Program-made: the position numbers and the translations under genes | Assembly: GCA_035504095.1 (NCBI GenBank) | Contig: DATJSN010000031.1 | Coordinates: 1-37,626, forward strand | DNA: 37,626 bases | Origin: DATJSN01 sp035504095 | GTDB taxonomy: Bacteria; Planctomycetota; Phycisphaerae; WQYP01 | Direction of reading: 5' to 3' | Notes under the pieces: generated by a model | Seen by the model: only the letters and a program-made list of their open reading frames with translations | Told to the model about the DNA's origin: nothing | Databases searched by the model: none | Shown here: positions 35,387-37,626 of the stretch, piece by piece | Layout of the letters: each line of letters opens with the position of its first letter | Numbering within the stretch: position 1 is the first letter of the stretch

Positions 35387-35665
35387 ATGACCGACTTGAC
35401 TTATGAATTCTGGTGGTATTTGAAAGGACGCAAAACCATGATTAATACACTCCTCCCACGCACTCACATATGTAAAAATCCGTTTTGCCCAAGCAACCAT
35501 CCAGAAACGTTTCACATGCGGCGAGTTGCAGTTGTGCATAGCATGGAAGAATTTGATTTCCAAAAAGAAAAATTGAAATGCGAAGTTTGCAAGTTTGTAT
35601 GGACAAACACTACGGTTAAAAGAATTGGAAAGCCCATACCTAGAGCCCATCGCCAGTTCCATTAA
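35387..35665 (+). CDS. Small Cys-rich, possibly zinc-binding protein
   Basis: The 92-residue product has two Cys pairs: C29-X4-C34 and C65-X2-C68. This spacing would suit a structural zinc ribbon, although no family is recognised. AGGA lies 5 bases before the ATG at 35387. An internal ATG at 35438 also has a good site (GAAAGGA, 9 bases), and would give 75 residues with all four Cys. Which start is used cannot be told. The 270 bases upstream (35116-35386) hold no gene I can support. Confidence 0.6.
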   Translation: MTDLTYEFWWYLKGRKTMINTLLPRTHICKNPFCPSNHPETFHMRRVAVVHSMEEFDFQKEKLKCEVCKFVWTNTTVKRIGKPIPRAHRQFH

Positions 35666-35766
35666 CTCAACCGCAGATCATCAATCTGGCAGCGTAGAAC
35701 ATCATGAGAGTCTCCGGAATGCGCTCATGTCAATAAAACGGCCTGGGTGTGGTTTAAATTGAACAC

Positions 35767-35795
35767 TTCTTAATATCCTACCCTTGTTTTACAAT
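35767..35795 (+). promoter_or_regulatory. Possible promoter of tRNA-Cys
   Basis: TACAAT (35790-35795) is a 5/6 -10 box with TTCTTA (35767-35772) 17 bases upstream as a poor -35 box. It would start transcription near 35802, about 20 bases before the tRNA. Confidence 0.35.
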
Positions 35796-35824
35796 ACGTT
35801 TTCTTGCAGGTTGACTCCTGCCCC

Positions 35825-35898
35825 GGCCGGATGCCCGAGTGGACTAAGGGGACGGATTGCAAATCCGTTTGTCGTGGGTTCGAATCCCACTCCGGCCT
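35825..35898 (+). tRNA. tRNA-Cys (GCA)
   Basis: The acceptor stem GGCCGGA (35825-35831) pairs with TCCGGCC (35891-35897), discriminator T at 35898. The anticodon stem ACGGA/TCCGT encloses loop TTGCAAA, with anticodon GCA at 35849-35851. The T arm is GTGGG, TTCGAAT, CCCAC. CCA is not encoded. Confidence 0.95.
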
Positions 35899-36102
35899 TA
35901 AAATTCCGAATAACGACTGAAAATGAATGAAAACCAATGAAATTCATAGTCTAGTCCCATAAATTTTTCTTTCCCCAGCCATCGCGATATGAGATAAAAT
36001 ATATAGAGGCTCTACGACTATTGATATGCTAAAATAACTTTTGAGCGGTTGGGAGCCCGTCATGAACCCGTAAAACAAATTCCGAAGCGAGGGAGGAAGT
36101 AA

Positions 36103-37626
36103 TTGTATAGGCGTTTTTATCTGCGATTAGCTGCGGCAGCCGTCGTATCTGCATCTGCCGGTTCTGCGCAGGCTATTATGAGCACTGATAATTCAACGAA
36201 CATCAATCAGCTCGTTGGCGCTACCGCCTTTTACAATGCTGGTTTCACGGGCACAAAGGCCGTCGTCGCTGTTATTGATGCAGGCTTGGTATGGGACGGC
36301 CAGGAATCGCTCACCCGCGTAACCACTCAGATTCCCAATTCCTATGCCGCCAATCAGTTTGATATGCACGCGACATGGGTTGGCGCATCTATAGCCGGCT
36401 ACAATCCATCCATTGGTTATAATCCTAATGCACCCTCACGCGATCAGATGCTGGAAACGGGGATCGCATATAACGCTACGCTCTGGACAGGCGGTGTCGC
36501 CACCAGTTGGGCCAATCAAGGCCCCGTCTATTCCGAGGGTTTCTACACCAACTCCTCTTCTTTTGTCACGCCTTACCTTGAGGCCATGATCACGGGGATA
36601 AACGGGCAAACCGCAGACGTGATTAACAGTTCGATTTCGGCTTATGAATCTCCTTCTTCATCTTCCTACGGTTCGTATCTGACCAGTGGAAATAATTTTT
36701 TAAGTGTCACGCTGGATGCGTTGACCGCGGCTTCCGGCAAGCTTGTGGTTGTCAGCGCGGGCAACAACGGACCGGGTGATGATTCTGTCGGAGCACCAGC
36801 ATCGGGAATTAATGAGCTCGTTGTTGGCGCAACCAATAGCGATACTTCCAATCCGGAATATGGTTCTGTGGCGAGTTTTTCCAGCGTATCACCTTCGGAC
36901 TTTTTCATTCCCGGTGATTCCGGCGGATACACAGGAATGTTTCTCTCTGACGCTCGCGCCAGAATTGATCTGGTGGCGCCGGGTACTAATCTTGATCTGG
37001 CCCATTATGGCGGCGCCACCGGCGGAAATTCTTTCGGCGGTTACACGGATAGCTATACCGATGCATACAACACAGATTTGGCCGGCACCAGTTTTTCCTC
37101 TCCGATTACCGCCGGCGGCGCGGCCTTGGTGGTCGATGCAGGCAGGGCTCTTTATTCTTCCGATCCCAACGCCGTCGATGGCCGGGTTCTGGAAGCTGTC
37201 CTCCTTAACAGCGCCACTCCGCTTGCCGGCTGGAACAATGGGCAAGTTTTATCCAATGGCGTAATCAGCACCATACAAAGCCTTGATTACGCTCAAGGAG
37301 TTGGAGAACTAAACCTCACCAACGCATATACTCAATACACCACAGGTACTCATGACACGGCAGTTCCATCGGCGGTTTTTGGCAACTTGCAGGGAAGTAC
37401 GGTCAATGCCGCGAGTGTGCAAAGCATCGGCTGGGTTTATGGTGCTATATCGCACTATGCGGGCGAGCAAACCAATGAAGAATATCTGATCTCCACGCCT
37501 TTAAAAGGCGGCACGCTTTTGACCGTCACCCTTGCCTGGTATGCTGATGACACGTACGAACCCAACGATCCAACTGATGTTTCCTATGGCAGTTTCGACA
37601 ATCTCGATTTACAAATTTGGCAGGAT
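36103..37626 (+). CDS. Secreted S8 (subtilisin-like) serine peptidase, C-terminus cut off
   Basis: From TTG at 36103, set by GGGAGG 6 bases upstream, the frame is open for 508 codons to the window end. The start YRRFYLRLAAAAVVSASAGSA resembles a signal peptide, perhaps of Tat type (RR followed by FYLR), with likely cleavage after AQA. The catalytic triad can be placed: Asp in AVIDAGLVWDG, His in DMHATWVGASIAG (usual form HGTHVAG) and Ser in GTSFSSPITAGGAALVV. ASGKLVVVSAGNNGPGD holds the oxyanion Asn. The protein is likely secreted; a C-terminal sorting or anchor domain would lie outside the window. The His motif is degenerate, so activity is likely but not certain. Confidence 0.85.
   Translation, partial: MYRRFYLRLAAAAVVSASAGSAQAIMSTDNSTNINQLVGATAFYNAGFTGTKAVVAVIDAGLVWDGQESLTRVTTQIPNSYAANQFDMHATWVGASIAGYNPSIGYNPNAPSRDQMLETGIAYNATLWTGGVATSWANQGPVYSEGFYTNSSSFVTPYLEAMITGINGQTADVINSSISAYESPSSSSYGSYLTSGNNFLSVTLDALTAASGKLVVVSAGNNGPGDDSVGAPASGINELVVGATNSDTSNPEYGSVASFSSVSPSDFFIPGDSGGYTGMFLSDARARIDLVAPGTNLDLAHYGGATGGNSFGGYTDSYTDAYNTDLAGTSFSSPITAGGAALVVDAGRALYSSDPNAVDGRVLEAVLLNSATPLAGWNNGQVLSNGVISTIQSLDYAQGVGELNLTNAYTQYTTGTHDTAVPSAVFGNLQGSTVNAASVQSIGWVYGAISHYAGEQTNEEYLISTPLKGGTLLTVTLAWYADDTYEPNDPTDVSYGSFDNLDLQIWQD

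Noticed and set aside
36743..37264. A 173-residue plus-strand frame within the S8 peptidase
   Set aside because: It lies in another frame of the peptidase, which shows its catalytic motifs on both sides of this stretch.

Overview
The window looks like bacterial chromosome of moderate GC, dense with core metabolic genes. By gene content it is most likely a planctomycete (Phycisphaerae-like). This is inference, resting on an AtpZ/AtpI-like pair ahead of the F0F1 operon, a very long multi-PDZ RseP, a short animal-type transketolase, an L-arabinokinase-like GHMP kinase and a secreted S8 peptidase started by TTG. No phage, insertion sequence, CRISPR array or rRNA was seen.

Layout. 1-3562 (minus): dxr, rseP and the first 75 codons of a cation diffusion facilitator, joined by 4-base stop/start overlaps. 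3747-6098 (plus): tRNA-Asn, a GluR0-type ligand-gated potassium channel, an intergenic stretch with inverted GC-rich hairpins, a type II pseudopilin and tRNA-Lys. 6074-11079 (minus): a compact three-gene signalling operon of FIST sensor, PAS histidine kinase and REC-PAS-GGDEF-EAL regulator. 11466-13671 (plus): a short-chain dehydrogenase and a four-domain ribosomal protein S1. 13701-21361 (plus): a sigma70-like promoter and the ATP synthase operon atpZ, atpI-like, B, E, F, H, A, G, D, with no atpC after atpD. 21441-27082 (plus): a UbiD-family decarboxylase, an arabinokinase-like kinase, gltX and an NDP-sugar epimerase/decarboxylase. 27122-31389 (plus): a small membrane protein that may be made from a leaderless mRNA, then cupin, asd, truA and a GT4 glycosyltransferase. 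31429-35115 (minus): a Cpn10-like protein, 6-phosphogluconolactonase and transketolase, then a ferritin-like protein. 35387-37626 (plus): a small Cys-rich protein, tRNA-Cys and an S8 peptidase cut by the window end.

How the genes relate. The atp genes make a near-complete proton-type ATP synthase. The FIST/kinase/regulator trio reads as a sensory relay ending in cyclic-di-GMP turnover. pgl and tkt belong to the pentose phosphate pathway. dxr (isoprenoids), asd (lysine/threonine/cell wall), gltX, truA and rpsA are housekeeping. The arabinokinase-like kinase, epimerase and glycosyltransferase may share a sugar-nucleotide theme, but their adjacency is loose.

Most unusual items: the GluR0-like channel, the FIST-kinase-c-di-GMP operon, the ATP synthase with no adjacent epsilon gene, a b subunit with a signal-peptide-like N-terminus and a divergent a subunit, the plant-like arabinokinase homologue, and the putative leaderless small gene. 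I did not find a system that I can confidently call undescribed.
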